DNA of 64,000 nt from Mesorhizobium sp. J428 (GCF_024699925.1 NZ_JAJOMX010000001.1:3386001-3450000); one strand, 5' to 3'. Shown: positions 17,704 through 27,227, numbered from the stretch's first letter. Notes: generated by a model not told the origin, from the letters alone. Made by a program: numbers and translations.

Positions 17704-18916
17704 ATGACGAGGTTGTCGCATGCGGCCAAAATCGCCTCGCTGGCGGTTGGAGCCACGCTGCTGCTGGCTGGGACGGGCAGCGCGCAGATCGGAAACGGAG
17801 CACAGACGGTTGAAGCCTTTCCGTCCGGCCAATCGTCCGCTTCGGGTCCCGTCGGTCCGGGACTGAGCCGCCTGCCTACCACGACGCCGCGAGTGATGCC
17901 TTACCAGGCTACAGGCGGATCACTTCCGGCTGCTCAGGCTGCCGGCGCGATTGGGGAAAGCGGCGTGGGAAATAACGCGTACGGGCTGAACAGCGGCTAC
18001 AAATGGCCCTATACCATTGCCCGAGTGGCGGTCATGGGCGCCCCGTTTAATACCGGGAACGGCGCGCTGGTTCCTGTTGCAAGCCGTCCGTATCGTTTTT
18101 CCGGCAAGCTTTGGATGCGCTTCGGCTCAAGCTGGTATGTCTGCACTGCTTCACTTGTGAAAAAGGGCGTTCTCATCACGGCGGCGCATTGCGTACATAA
18201 TTATGGCCAAGCTGCCGCTGGTAATGCAAGCGAGGTGCGTTGGTATCCGGCAAACTACTCGTCTACGGGTGGCCCATGGGGGGCACTACCCGGCTCAGTC
18301 TTGGCGTATCCCCTTACCGTATTTTTACGGCACCGATACTTGCCAATCTGGTGCTATCGGTGTGGTCTGCAACAACGATATCGCCACAGTTCGGTTGGCA
18401 CCACGCAACGGCGCCTATGCTGGAACTACTCTTGGCGGCTGGTATGGGTATGGTTGGAACGGCTACAGCTTCCTGGCGACACCCATCTTCGGCAACGCGA
18501 CGGTCGCGGCGATCACTCAGATTGGCTATCCCTCGGCGATCGACAACGGCTATCTAATGCTGCGCGGCGATACGTTTGGTAAATACATTGCGACCACTGG
18601 TGCGAACGGTAAGCAATTGATGAACATTCAGATTGGCTCCGCCATGACCGGCGGTTCCTCTGGCGGTCCTTGGCTCGTCAATTTCGGCACATCTCCGGTT
18701 GTTACTGGCAGCGCCTCGCTTGGGAACTCAGCCGTCCGCAACACCGTCGTTGGTGTGACGAGCTGGGGCTATACCGAAGTGGGCGTCAACGTCCAGGGGG
18801 CATCTTGGTTCGGCCAGAATGCTGAGTTTCCCCTCGCCGCTTATGGCAGCTACGGCGCGGGCAATATCGGCAAGATCATGTACGATACTTGCACCCAGTC
18901 GCCCGCCAATTGCTAA
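17704..18916 (+). CDS. Secreted trypsin-like serine protease (frameshifted at a G6 tract)
   Basis: About 403 aa when one base is removed from the six-G run at 18278-18283. A signal peptide (residues 1-28, ends GTGSAQ) is followed by a Pro/Ala/Gly-rich segment and a chymotrypsin-fold domain. The catalytic triad is His in LITAAHCVH (H about 162), Asp in CNNDIATVRLAP and Ser in MTGGSSGGPW. Cys pairs near TAAHC and the C-terminal DTCTQSPANC may form disulfides. RBS GGAGGA lies 5 nt before ATG 17704. As read, the frame ends early after LRHRYL; the +1 frame restores HYPAQSWRIPLPYFYGTDTC. Lower GC and an AT-rich promoter suggest transfer. Substrate unknown. Confidence 0.8.
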
Positions 18917-18924
18917 TCAGGTGA

Positions 18925-18952
18925 GCAAGGGCCTCCGGATGGAGGCCCTTGC
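18925..18952 (+). terminator. Terminator-like hairpin after the protease
   Basis: GCAAGGGCCTCC-GGAT-GGAGGCCCTTGC is a perfect 12-bp stem 9 bp after the protease stop. No T-run follows, so it may act as a transcript-stabilising or weak terminating hairpin. Confidence 0.6.
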
Positions 18953-19093
18953 CAATACATTGCCAGCCGCCGCGCCTAAAATATCTTCTTCTCCATCTGC
19001 TCAAATAAGTCTGGCGCGTCCGTTTTGCATCGTCCGCCGGCTTGATCTGGCCGCTTTCGGTGCGTATGCGCGCGCCATGATGGAGGTTTTTCC

Positions 19094-19363
19094 ATGCCCG
19101 ACGGCGTGAACCGCATTCTTGGCGACAGTCCGCTGCGCCTGCTCCTGAAGTTGGCGGTCGCCTCCTTCATCGTCGGCATGATCATGGCCTCGCTCGGCCT
19201 GTCGCCATGGGACATCCTCATCGGCGCCCGAGATTTCCTGGTCCGGCTCTGGAACATGGGCTTCTCGGCCATCGACCAGTTCCTGGGCTACATCCTGCTG
19301 GGTGCAGCCGTCGTGGTGCCGATCTGGCTGGTCCTGCGGCTGATCAACTACCGCCGCGGATGA
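19094..19363 (+). CDS. Small two-helix membrane protein (DUF6460-like)
   Basis: 89 aa with two membrane helices (about residues 15-38 and 62-85) joined by SPWDILIGARDFLVRLWNMGF. The composition and motif order match a small conserved rhizobial membrane protein that I associate with DUF6460, from memory. The function is unknown. ATG 19094 is preceded by GGAGG (19081-19085). It lies between the protease islet and the convergent pyrD gene. Confidence 0.75.
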   Translation: MPDGVNRILGDSPLRLLLKLAVASFIVGMIMASLGLSPWDILIGARDFLVRLWNMGFSAIDQFLGYILLGAAVVVPIWLVLRLINYRRG

Positions 19364-19403
19364 TCACGGCTCCAAGGACGAAAGGGCTTACCCGCCGGGC
19401 GAC

Positions 19404-20480
19404 TTAATCCAGTCTAGCCTCCGCCCAACGTTCTGTTGCGCTGTCGCGGATGTCGCGGATGGAGGCCAGGCCCTCCCTGGCGGCGAAACGGGACATGCCG
19501 GAGACGATATCGCCCGGCAGGCCGGGGCCGGCGTAGATCATCCCCGTATAGAGCTGCACGAGATCGGCCCCGGCGCGGATTTTCTCGATCGCCGTCTCGG
19601 TCGACTCAATTCCGCCGACACCCACCACCGGAAAATCGGGGCCCAGTCGCCGGCGCATCCGCGCGAGCATGGCGGTCGAGCGGAGAAAGAGGGGGCGACC
19701 TGACAGCCCGCCCGCTTGCCGCGCCGTCTCCGTGTCTTCGAGGCCGCTGCGGGAAAGGGTCGTGTTCGAGACGATCAGTCCATCCAGCTTCTGCGCGAGC
19801 AGCTCGCCGGCGATGTTGTCGAGATCGGCATCGATGAGATCCGGCGCGATCTTCAGGAAGATCGGCGTCGCAGCTTCCGTCTCTGCTCGCGCCGCGATCA
19901 CCCTGCCCAGCAGTTCGGCGAGCGCCTCGCGGCTCTGCAGCGCCCGCAGCCCTGGCGTGTTCGGCGACGAGATGTTGACGGTCAGGTAGGACGCACGTCT
20001 GGCGAAGGCGCGCACGCCCGCCTCGTAGTCGGCGATCCGGTCGGTCGAATCCTTGTTGGCGCCGATGTTGACGCCGACGATGCCGCCGCCCTGACGCTTT
20101 GCCAGCCTCTGCGCCAGCGCCTCATGGCCCTGATTGTTGAAACCGAGACGGTTGATCACGCCACGGTCGCTCATGAGGCGGAAGATGCGCGGCTTGGGAT
20201 TGCCGGACTGGGGCAGGGGGGTGACCGTTCCGACCTCTGCGAAGCCAAAACCCAGCCGCAGCAGCGCATCCGGAATCTCACCGTTCTTGTCGTAGCCCGC
20301 CGCCATGCCGAGCGGATTGGGAAAGCGCAGACCTGCGACCTCGACGACGAGGCGCGGATCGGGCTTCGCGGGGCAGGCGAGCGGCACACCAGACCTGAGC
20401 GCTGCGATCGAGAGGCCATGCGCCGTTTCCGGGTCGAACGCGAAGAGGAGCGGCAGCCCGAATTTGAAAGGAGAGATCAT
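19404..20480 (-). CDS. pyrD: Dihydroorotate dehydrogenase (quinone), class 2
   Basis: 358-aa membrane-associated flavoenzyme oxidising dihydroorotate to orotate with quinone as acceptor. The N-terminal helix (LPLLFAFDPETAHGLSIAAL) marks class 2. FMN and substrate text include NPLGMAAGYDKNGE, VGTVTPLPQSGNPKPR, INRLGFNNQGHEAL, the catalytic-Ser region in LTVNISSPNTPGLR, KIAPDL and VGVGGIES. Its ATG overlaps the stop of the upstream DUF952 gene (TGATG), so the two are translationally coupled. Confidence 0.95.
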   Translation of the reverse strand: MISPFKFGLPLLFAFDPETAHGLSIAALRSGVPLACPAKPDPRLVVEVAGLRFPNPLGMAAGYDKNGEIPDALLRLGFGFAEVGTVTPLPQSGNPKPRIFRLMSDRGVINRLGFNNQGHEALAQRLAKRQGGGIVGVNIGANKDSTDRIADYEAGVRAFARRASYLTVNISSPNTPGLRALQSREALAELLGRVIAARAETEAATPIFLKIAPDLIDADLDNIAGELLAQKLDGLIVSNTTLSRSGLEDTETARQAGGLSGRPLFLRSTAMLARMRRRLGPDFPVVGVGGIESTETAIEKIRAGADLVQLYTGMIYAGPGLPGDIVSGMSRFAAREGLASIRDIRDSATERWAEARLD

Positions 20481-20827
20481 CAGGCGCCGAGGTCCGGAAA
20501 CATATGGTTGCCGTCGGGGCCGAGCGGCATCTCCCTGACCCAGAGCACGGCGGAAACGGGCAGAGGTGCATAGAGGTGGGGGAAGAGCGCGCCGCCGCGC
20601 GACACCTCGTAGCGCATCGCAGCGCCGAATGCGCCGTCGTCGACCGCGATCAGCAGAAGGTCTCCCTGGCCGGCGAAGTGTTTCGCCGCGGTCTCCCGCA
20701 CCTGATCGGCAGTGGAGAAATGAATGAAGCCGTCCGCGAGGTCGATCGGTGCGCCATCGAACACGCCGGCTTCCACCGCCTTGTCCCACAGCGCGCGCGG
20801 CGCGATCTTGTAGATAATCCGTGACAT
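20480..20827 (-). CDS. DUF952 domain-containing protein
   Basis: 115-aa small protein of the DUF952 family. Recognisable text is IIYKIAPRALWDKAVEAGVFDGAPIDLADGFIHFSTADQV, then DLLLIAVDDGAFGAAMRYEVSRGGALFPHLYAPLPVSAV. It has an ADP-ribosyltransferase-like fold in the family, but no function is established. The start MSRIIYKIAP at 20827 was chosen by resemblance. It is placed directly upstream of pyrD and coupled to it. Confidence 0.9.
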   Translation of the reverse strand: MSRIIYKIAPRALWDKAVEAGVFDGAPIDLADGFIHFSTADQVRETAAKHFAGQGDLLLIAVDDGAFGAAMRYEVSRGGALFPHLYAPLPVSAVLWVREMPLGPDGNHMFPDLGA

Positions 20828-20947
20828 GGCTGCGCTATAGACGACAAGCCGGCGCGCCGGAAGCCGGGCAGACCCGGCCGCGGACATGTCCACCGCATTT
20901 CCGGCGTAAAGATCCGGGAAGATCGCGAGACGAGGCAGGAGGTCCCC

Positions 20948-21379
20948 ATGCTCATCGCTAGACTGGCAGCTTTCGCTCTCGCCGCGACCGTTCCGGCCGC
21001 CGTCGCGCAGGAGGCGGAGACCCGCTACACGCTCGAAAAGACGCCGGACGGCTATGTCCGCATGGATACCCGCACGGGCGAGATGTCGGTCTGCACGGAG
21101 CGCACGGGGCAGCTCGTCTGCCGCCTCGCCGCCGACGAACGTTCCGTCTGGCAGGATGAGATCGACCGGCTGGCACGCCGTCTCGACGAGGTGGAAAAGC
21201 GTCTCGGCGCGCTCGAAGGACCGCGTGCACCGCAGACGGCGCTGCCGAGCGAGGAGCAGTTCGAGCAGAGCCTGACCTTCATGGAGCGCTTCTTCCGACG
21301 CTTCATCGACATCGTGAAGGATCTGGAAGCCGAGACCGATACTGCAAAGCCCGAAGCTCCGTCGCCGCAGAAGACCTGA
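20948..21379 (+). CDS. Exported hypothetical protein with a coiled-coil segment
   Basis: 143 aa. A signal peptide (MLIARLAAFALAATVPAAVAQ) is followed by a short beta segment (YTLEKTPDGYVRMDTRTGEMSVC) and a second cysteine in LVCRLAADER, possibly a disulfide. A heptad-like helix (EIDRLARRLDEVEKRLGALE) and an amphipathic C-terminus complete it. The VRMDTRTGEMSVC-x8-LVCR pattern is widespread in rhizobial exported proteins. Function unknown. Its stop abuts that of the next, convergent gene. Confidence 0.75.
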   Translation: MLIARLAAFALAATVPAAVAQEAETRYTLEKTPDGYVRMDTRTGEMSVCTERTGQLVCRLAADERSVWQDEIDRLARRLDEVEKRLGALEGPRAPQTALPSEEQFEQSLTFMERFFRRFIDIVKDLEAETDTAKPEAPSPQKT

Positions 21380-21775
21380 TCAACCGACGGTCGGCGGCGA
21401 ATACGGCGTGAGGCCGCCAAGTTGAAGCAGCGCGGAAGCCCCAAACAGCCCGACTGCTACCCACAGCGTCACCTGGGCATAGTGGCCGTAGACTTCGCGC
21501 ATAATCGTCGTGAAGACGAACCGGGCGTCGGTCTCTGCCGGTCGGTTGACTTCGTCCAGATAGAGCCAGACTTCGCTGTGCCGCGGGTTGCGCGAGGCGG
21601 CCGTCATCGCCCTCCAGAGAAGGATCAGGGACATGATGAGCGCCAGCACGGCGCCCGATCTGAACGAAGAAACCGGCGCGAAGGAGAAGCCGACCATTAC
21701 GCAGCCGATCGCGAGCCAGCCGAACATCACCGCGCGTCCGACGCATTCGACGGCCACCTGCCTGATCTGGTTCAT
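21380..21775 (-). CDS. Hypothetical inner-membrane protein
   Basis: 131 aa with membrane helices at about residues 15-33, 38-56 and 97-118, and a soluble loop between helices 2 and 3 (NPRHSEVWLYLDEVNRPAETDARFVF region). I do not recognise a functional family. It begins MNQIRQVAVECVGRAV at the ATG complementary to 21773-21775. Confidence 0.65.
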   Translation of the reverse strand: MNQIRQVAVECVGRAVMFGWLAIGCVMVGFSFAPVSSFRSGAVLALIMSLILLWRAMTAASRNPRHSEVWLYLDEVNRPAETDARFVFTTIMREVYGHYAQVTLWVAVGLFGASALLQLGGLTPYSPPTVG

Positions 21776-21898
21776 CTCGCTCTCCGGCAGAGCACTATGG
21801 GACGATCATTGCTGCGGCGGGGCCGCATCGCAAATCACTTTGCGGAGAAGCCGCCCGGCGGCGTTTCGTTCCCGCGAATGTCCGGAATTTCGCGCGGA

Positions 21899-22759
21899 TC
21901 AGGTATGCGTGCCGCCGCGGCTCGCCGCTGCCGGAAGGTAGCGCTGGATCAGCTCCTGCACATGGGCGTTGCGGCCGTTTGCGCTCTCGCCGCCCATCAC
22001 CGTCACGATCAGGCGCTTTCCGTCGCGGTTCACCGAGGTGACAATGTTGAAACCCGAGGCGCGAATGTAGCCGGTCTTGATGCCGTCGATGCCGCCGGTT
22101 TCGAGCAGCTTGTTGTGGCCGCGCACCATCTTGCCGGCATAGGCAAATTCGCGCGTCGAGAAGTAGGCGTAGTGGTGCGGGAAACGCTGTCGCAGCGCCA
22201 TCCCGAGCAGGGCCATGTCCCGCGCGCAGGTCTGCTGCCCGGCGTCGGGAAGACCGGAGGCGTTGCGGAACGTGGTCTTCGTCATCCCGAGCGCGCGCGC
22301 CCTGGCGGTCATGTTCGCCGCAAACTGCGCCTCCGATCCGCCGAGATACTCGCCGACGGCGGCCGCCACGTCATTGGCCGAGCGCACGACGAGTGCGCGG
22401 ATGGCGCTGTCGACGTCGATCGATCCGCCCGGCTTGATCCCCATCTTGGTCGGTGGCTGCGAGGCGGCGTGGGCCGAGATCGGGATCTGCGTCGACTTGC
22501 TGATGCGGCCGGAATCCAGCGCTTCGAACAGCATGTAGAGGGTCATCATCTTGGTGAGAGAGGCCGGATAGCGCATCTGGTCGGCCGAGGCGGAGTAGAG
22601 CGTGCGGCCGGTGTTCGCGTCGACGACGATCGCCGCATACTTCTCCGACTGGATCGGCTGGACCTCCAGCACTCTGGTCGGCGAACTCGTGGAACAGGCC
22701 GCAAGCAAGAAGGCCATCGTCCCTGCCAGGACAAGCCGCAAGATCGGTCTCATGTTCAT
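21899..22759 (-). CDS. D-alanyl-D-alanine carboxypeptidase, S11 family lipoprotein
   Basis: 286-aa low-molecular-mass penicillin-binding protein that trims the terminal D-Ala of peptidoglycan stem peptides. The lipobox is LLAACS (Cys about 22). The active-site motifs are SLTK (catalytic Ser), SAN (in VVRSANDVAAAVGEYLGGS) and KTGY (in GGIDGIKTGYIRASGF). The short C-terminus lacks the PBP5 amphipathic anchor, so the lipid is the likely membrane tether. Confidence 0.92.
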   Translation of the reverse strand: MNMRPILRLVLAGTMAFLLAACSTSSPTRVLEVQPIQSEKYAAIVVDANTGRTLYSASADQMRYPASLTKMMTLYMLFEALDSGRISKSTQIPISAHAASQPPTKMGIKPGGSIDVDSAIRALVVRSANDVAAAVGEYLGGSEAQFAANMTARARALGMTKTTFRNASGLPDAGQQTCARDMALLGMALRQRFPHHYAYFSTREFAYAGKMVRGHNKLLETGGIDGIKTGYIRASGFNIVTSVNRDGKRLIVTVMGGESANGRNAHVQELIQRYLPAAASRGGTHT

Positions 22760-22913
22760 TCCGGTCGCCTAGAACCCTCACGTCCCGCCGGAATGGCGGG
22801 GATTTGCCCCTCGGCGCCACGTGTCGCGCTGCCGCGGCGCGGCGTCAACTCCCGCGGGAATTGCCGCGCACATGCCTGTGAGTTCTCCAGAAGGTGTTGC
22901 GTCGATGCCGCGC

Positions 22914-23963
22914 TCAGGCACCGATCCGCCCAGTAAAGCCCATCCAGCCGCCCGAATCCTGCGAGTCGGCGTCCCAGATCGCATTGCGCTTCGACAGCGC
23001 CTTCTCCCAAGCGATCGAGGTCTCCGCGATCGTGTCGATGCTGTCGTAGCGTGGCACCCAGTTGAGCGTCGATTTCAGCAGCGTCGGATCGGCGATCACG
23101 CAGGGCATGTCGCCTTCGCGCCGCGGCCCCAGATGCACCTCGATGCTGCGCCCGCTCGCGCGCTGCACCGCCTCGATCAGGTCGAGCACGGAATATCCGT
23201 GGCCGTAGCCGCAGTTCGCGACCAGGTTGCCGCCGCCCGCGCGCAGGTGAAGCAGTGCCAGGCGATGTGCGGCGACGAGGTCGCTCACATGGATGAAGTC
23301 GCGAATGCAGGTGCCGTCATGCGTCGGATAGTCGGTGCCGAACACCTCGATGCGACTGCGCTTGCCCAACGCGGCCTCGACCGCGACCTTGACCAGATGC
23401 GTCGCGCCCTTGGTCGACTGGCCGGTGCGGCCGCGCGGATCGGAGCCGGCGACGTTGAAATAGCGCAGCGCGGCGTAGTGGAATTCGTGCGCGCGGGCGA
23501 CATCCCGCAGCATCAGCTCCGTCATCATCTTCGAGACGCCGTAGGGCGTTTCCGGCGCCAGCCTGTAGCTCTCAGGCACCGGATCGGAATGCGTCATGCC
23601 GTAGACGGCGGCGGTGGAGGAGAAGATGAAGTTCTTTACCCCGCCGCGCACCGCCGACTCGATCAGGGTGCGCGACTTGGAGGTGTTGTTCTCGTAATAG
23701 GCGAGCGGATCGGCGAGCGATTCCGGCACCACGGCCGAGCCGGCGAAATGAATGATCGAATCGATGTCGTTGCGGCGCAGGATCGTCTTCATCAGCTCTT
23801 GGTCGGCGATGTCGCCGATGACGAGGCGCGCTTCCGAGGGCACGGCCCAGCTGAAGCCGGTCGACAGGCGGTCGAGCACCACCACGTCCTCGCCGTGGTC
23901 GAGCAGTTCCCACACCATGTGGCTGCCGATATAGCCGGCGCCTCCCGTCACAAGTACAGCCAT
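22914..23963 (-). CDS. galE: UDP-glucose 4-epimerase
   Basis: 349-aa SDR-type epimerase interconverting UDP-glucose and UDP-galactose (called exoB when serving exopolysaccharide). The Rossmann start is AVLVTGGAGYIGSHMVWEL. The catalytic Ser lies in FIFSSTAAVYG, and the Tyr-x3-Lys pair is in ETPYGVSKMMTE. Substrate-side text is YFNVAGSDPRGRTGQ and TCIRDFIHVSDL. The start is MAVLVTGG at 23963 rather than the longer open frame at 23987. Confidence 0.94.
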   Translation of the reverse strand: MAVLVTGGAGYIGSHMVWELLDHGEDVVVLDRLSTGFSWAVPSEARLVIGDIADQELMKTILRRNDIDSIIHFAGSAVVPESLADPLAYYENNTSKSRTLIESAVRGGVKNFIFSSTAAVYGMTHSDPVPESYRLAPETPYGVSKMMTELMLRDVARAHEFHYAALRYFNVAGSDPRGRTGQSTKGATHLVKVAVEAALGKRSRIEVFGTDYPTHDGTCIRDFIHVSDLVAAHRLALLHLRAGGGNLVANCGYGHGYSVLDLIEAVQRASGRSIEVHLGPRREGDMPCVIADPTLLKSTLNWVPRYDSIDTIAETSIAWEKALSKRNAIWDADSQDSGGWMGFTGRIGA

Positions 23964-24088
23964 ACGAAGCACCCTTTGGCCGACCAAGGCCGGCTAGACG
24001 CGCCGGCCACCCGGATTTCCGGTGCCGCAAGGTTAGCGCGAAAGGCTTAAGGAAGCGTAGGCTGAAAACAGAAGGTTACCGGCGTGTC

Positions 24089-24102
24089 TTGATCCAGGAC
24101 AA
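24089..24102. promoter_or_regulatory. hemA: Candidate FNR/FixK half-conserved box upstream of hemA
   Basis: TTGAT-CCAG-GACAA has a perfect left half and a 3/5 right half compared with TTGAT-N4-ATCAA. It lies about 140 bp before the hemA ATG. hemA is under FixK/FnrL control in several rhizobia, which is why it is listed. Confidence 0.35.
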
Positions 24103-24239
24103 AGCGGCATCGGCCAGAAACGTTCATTTGGGAATAGCTGCTGCGTCGGCAGCGTTTGCCGTGGCAATTTGACCGCAAGCGGCGAATGGATTCCCCCGGC
24201 GTCCGGGACTATGTTCCGGCGCGAATGCAGGACTAGGGC

Positions 24240-25517
24240 ATGAACTATCAGCGTTTTTTCCAGGAAGCGATCGATCAGCTCCACGCCGAGCGCCGCTACA
24301 GGGTCTTCGCCGATCTCGAGCGGATCGTGGGCTCCTTTCCGCGCGCGATCTGGCGGTCGGGTGGCGAGACCAAGGAAATCACCGTCTGGTGCTCGAACGA
24401 CTATCTCGGCATGGGCCAGCATCCGGACGTGATCGCGGCCATGCAGAATGCGGCCGGGTGCATGGGCTCCGGCGCCGGCGGAACGCGCAACATCTCCGGC
24501 ACCAATCATCCGCTGGTCGAGCTTGAGGCTGAACTCGCCGACCTGCACGGCAAGGAAGCTGGCCTCGTCTTCACCTCCGGTTTCGTCTCCAACGAGGCGT
24601 CGATCTCGACCATCGGCCGCCTGCTGCCGAACTGCCTCATCCTTTCGGACGAACTGAACCATTCTTCGATGATCGAAGGCGTGCGCCGCTCAGGTGCCGA
24701 GAAGAAGGTCTTCCGCCACAACGACGTGCGCCATCTGGAATCGCTGCTCCAGGCGGCGGGGCGCGAGCGCGCCAAGCTGATCGTGTTCGAATCCGTCTAC
24801 TCGATGGACGGCGACATCGCGCCGATCGCCGAGATCGCCGACCTCGCCAAGCGCTACAACGCCATGACCTACATCGATGAGGTCCATGCGGTGGGCATGT
24901 ATGGCGGTCGCGGCGGCGGCATCACCGAGCGCGAGGGGCTCGCCGACCGCATCGACGTGATCGAGGGCACCCTGGCCAAGGCGTTCGGAACGCTGGGCGG
25001 CTACATCACCGGCACCAAGGAAGTGATCGACGCGGTTCGCTCCTATGCGCCGGGCTTCATCTTCACCACGGCATTGCCGCCGTCCATCGCCGCGGCCGCA
25101 ACCGCCTCGATCCGCCACCTCAAGGTATCGGGTGCCGAGCGGGAGGCGCAGCAGCGCCAGGCCACGCATACGAAGGACGTTCTGTCGGGAGCCGGCCTGC
25201 CGGTCATGCCCTCGCAGACGCATATCGTGCCGGTGCTCGTCGGCGATCCGGAGCTGTGCAAGATGGCCAGCGACCGACTGCTCGCAGTGCACGGCATCTA
25301 TATCCAGCCGATCAACTATCCCACCGTGCCGCGCGGCACGGAGCGCCTGCGCATCACCCCGACGCCGTTCCACACTGACGGCCTGATCGACGGCTTGAAG
25401 GATGCGCTGGTCGAAACCTGGACTGCGCTCGGCATCCCGTTCAGCGACATGCGCAAGCCGGGCATCGAAAAGAGCGACCGGATCATCCCGCTGGTCGTGC
25501 CGTCCGCCGGCGGCTGA
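24240..25517 (+). CDS. hemA: 5-aminolevulinate synthase
   Basis: 425-aa PLP enzyme condensing glycine with succinyl-CoA to 5-aminolevulinate, the Shemin-pathway first step of heme synthesis, typical of alphaproteobacteria. Marks: [13 protein letters not shown], the Gly-rich [53 protein letters not shown] and the PLP lysine in [14 protein letters not shown] (K247). A candidate FNR/FixK box lies upstream. Its stop directly abuts that of the convergent aminotransferase gene. Confidence 0.97.
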   Translation: MNYQRFFQEAIDQLHAERRYRVFADLERIVGSFPRAIWRSGGETKEITVWCSNDYLGMGQHPDVIAAMQNAAGCMGSGAGGTRNISGTNHPLVELEAELADLHGKEAGLVFTSGFVSNEASISTIGRLLPNCLILSDELNHSSMIEGVRRSGAEKKVFRHNDVRHLESLLQAAGRERAKLIVFESVYSMDGDIAPIAEIADLAKRYNAMTYIDEVHAVGMYGGRGGGITEREGLADRIDVIEGTLAKAFGTLGGYITGTKEVIDAVRSYAPGFIFTTALPPSIAAAATASIRHLKVSGAEREAQQRQATHTKDVLSGAGLPVMPSQTHIVPVLVGDPELCKMASDRLLAVHGIYIQPINYPTVPRGTERLRITPTPFHTDGLIDGLKDALVETWTALGIPFSDMRKPGIEKSDRIIPLVVPSAGG

Positions 25518-26690
25518 TCAGCGGTTCCTGATCCACGTCGCCAGCCGGTTGGCGGATTCTTCCACCTGATCCAGCCGGCGGTGGAAGCAGATACGGAAGA
25601 AACCGGCGCCGTCCTCCTCGAACGCCGTGCCGGGCGCCAGCCCGACATTCGCCTGGTCGACGATGTCGAATGCGGCCTGGCGCACGTCCGTCACCCCATC
25701 GATCGAGAAGTAGAGGTAGAACGCGCCCGCGGGCACGCTGAAGCGGGCGCGACCGGTCTCGCCGAGGATACGGCAGACGATGTCGCGCGCCTGATGCGCC
25801 CGCTCGACCTGCGAGGCGATGAAGGCGTCGCCCTGATCGAGGGCTGCGACTGCGCCGCGCTGCATGAACTGCGCGACGCCGGAGGTTGAATACTGGATCA
25901 GGTTCTCGAACACGGCCTGAAGGTCGGGATGGACCTTGACCCAGCCGACGCGCCAGCCGGTCATGGCCCAGTTCTTGGAGAAGCTGTTGACGAAGAGGAT
26001 GCGGTCGTCCGGCTCCATCACGTCCATGAAGGAGGGCGCGCGCCGGCCGCCATAATAGAACAGCGAATAGATCTCGTCGGCGACGATCCAGATGCCCTTT
26101 TCGCGCGCCAGCGAAAGCAGCGCCTTCAGCGTCTCTATGTCGGCGGTCCAGCCGGTCGGGTTCGACGGCGTGTTGACGAACAGCGCGCGCGTGCGCGGCG
26201 TGATCGCCGCCGCCACCTTGTCGATGTCGCAGGTCCAGCCATTGTCGGACCAGTCGAGATGGACCGGAACCGGCCTGGCACCGGCGACGCCCGCCGCGGC
26301 GGCGAGGTTCGGCCATGCCGGCGACAGATAGACGATCTCGTCGCCCGCGCCGGCGATGGCGTCGATAGCGAGCTGGATCGACTGCATGCCGGAGCCGGTG
26401 ACGATGAATTCCTCCGCGGCGAAGTCGCGGCCGAAATGACGCCTGTGGTAGCGCGCCAGTGCCTCGCGCAGTTCGGGAATGCCACGCTGCCAAGTGTAGA
26501 ACGTCTCGCCGGCGGCGAGCGCCTCCATCGCGGCGCGGGTGATGAAGTCTGGCGTCGGCAGGTCGCCCTCGCCGGCCCAGAGCGGGATCAACCCCTCTTT
26601 GCCGCGGCCGTGGTTCATGACGGCGACGATGCCGCTTTCAGGCGCGAGGCGCGCTTCGGGGCGGAGATAGGATGTGATGGAGGCAGGCAA
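25518..26690 (-). CDS. PLP-dependent class I/II aminotransferase
   Basis: 390-aa aminotransferase with the fold type I signature: SPAWPNLAAAAG, FVNTPSNPTGW (Asn), ADEIYSLFYY (Asp/Tyr), the PLP lysine in VNSFSKNWAMTGWRVGW and a substrate Arg in FFRICFHRR. It resembles aspartate/aromatic or general pyruvate-linked aminotransferases, and the exact substrate cannot be told. No operon partner of clear function adjoins it: mscL lies 114 bp upstream on the same strand behind its own terminator. Confidence 0.85.
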   Translation of the reverse strand: MPASITSYLRPEARLAPESGIVAVMNHGRGKEGLIPLWAGEGDLPTPDFITRAAMEALAAGETFYTWQRGIPELREALARYHRRHFGRDFAAEEFIVTGSGMQSIQLAIDAIAGAGDEIVYLSPAWPNLAAAAGVAGARPVPVHLDWSDNGWTCDIDKVAAAITPRTRALFVNTPSNPTGWTADIETLKALLSLAREKGIWIVADEIYSLFYYGGRRAPSFMDVMEPDDRILFVNSFSKNWAMTGWRVGWVKVHPDLQAVFENLIQYSTSGVAQFMQRGAVAALDQGDAFIASQVERAHQARDIVCRILGETGRARFSVPAGAFYLYFSIDGVTDVRQAAFDIVDQANVGLAPGTAFEEDGAGFFRICFHRRLDQVEESANRLATWIRNR

Positions 26691-26754
26691 GGAAGGCTAT
26701 CCGGTTAGGCGAGGCCACTGCCTTAGCGGTTTTGCGGTCCCGACAAAACAGAAA

Positions 26755-26779
26755 TCCCCGGCCACGAGGCGACCGGGGA
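26755..26779 (-). terminator. Probable terminator after mscL
   Basis: Read on the minus strand, TCCCCGG and CCGGGGA (7 bp) flank an 11-nt loop and are followed by the T-rich ATTTCTGTTTTGT. It sits 25 bp past the mscL stop and would separate it from the aminotransferase gene. Confidence 0.6.
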
Positions 26780-26804
26780 GCGTACTGTGGACGTCTCCTG
26801 ACGA

Positions 26805-27227
26805 TCAGGCCTTCTTGGCGAGAAGGTCGCGGATCTCCGTGAGGAGCTGCACGTCTGCGGGGGGAGCGGCTACTTCGACCGGCTTCTCCTTCTCGAGGCG
26901 CTTGCGCAGGTTGTTCAACAGCTTGACCATGATGAAGATGATCCAGGCCAGAATCAGGAAGTTGATCACGACGGTGAGGAAGCTGCCATAGGCGAACACC
27001 GCGCCCTGCTTGCGGGCCTCTTCCAGAGACGTCGCGGTCACCGAGGACGACAGCGGCAGGAAATAGTTGGAGAAGTCGAAGCCGCCGAAGATCGCGCCTA
27101 CGATCGGCATGATGATATCGCCCACCAGCGACGAAACGATCAGGCCGAACGCGCCGCCGATGATGACGCCCACGGCAAGGTCCATGACGTTGCCCTTCGA
27201 GATGAACTCCTGGAATTCCTTCAGCAT
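26805..27227 (-). CDS. mscL: Large-conductance mechanosensitive channel
   Basis: 140-aa MscL, a pentameric safety valve opened by membrane tension in hypo-osmotic shock. The N-terminal helix ([20 protein letters not shown]) leads into TM1 with the gate stretch [19 protein letters not shown]2 is [20 protein letters not shown]. The cytoplasmic helix (RKRLEKEK to LLTEIRDLL) closes the protein. GGAGGGACC precedes the ATG. Confidence 0.96.
   Translation of the reverse strand: MLKEFQEFISKGNVMDLAVGVIIGGAFGLIVSSLVGDIIMPIVGAIFGGFDFSNYFLPLSSSVTATSLEEARKQGAVFAYGSFLTVVINFLILAWIIFIMVKLLNNLRKRLEKEKPVEVAAPPADVQLLTEIRDLLAKKA

Noticed and set aside
17268..19094. Integrative element at tRNA-Gly
   Set aside because: No duplicated 3' tRNA segment, no integrase and no phage gene were found between the tRNA and pyrD.
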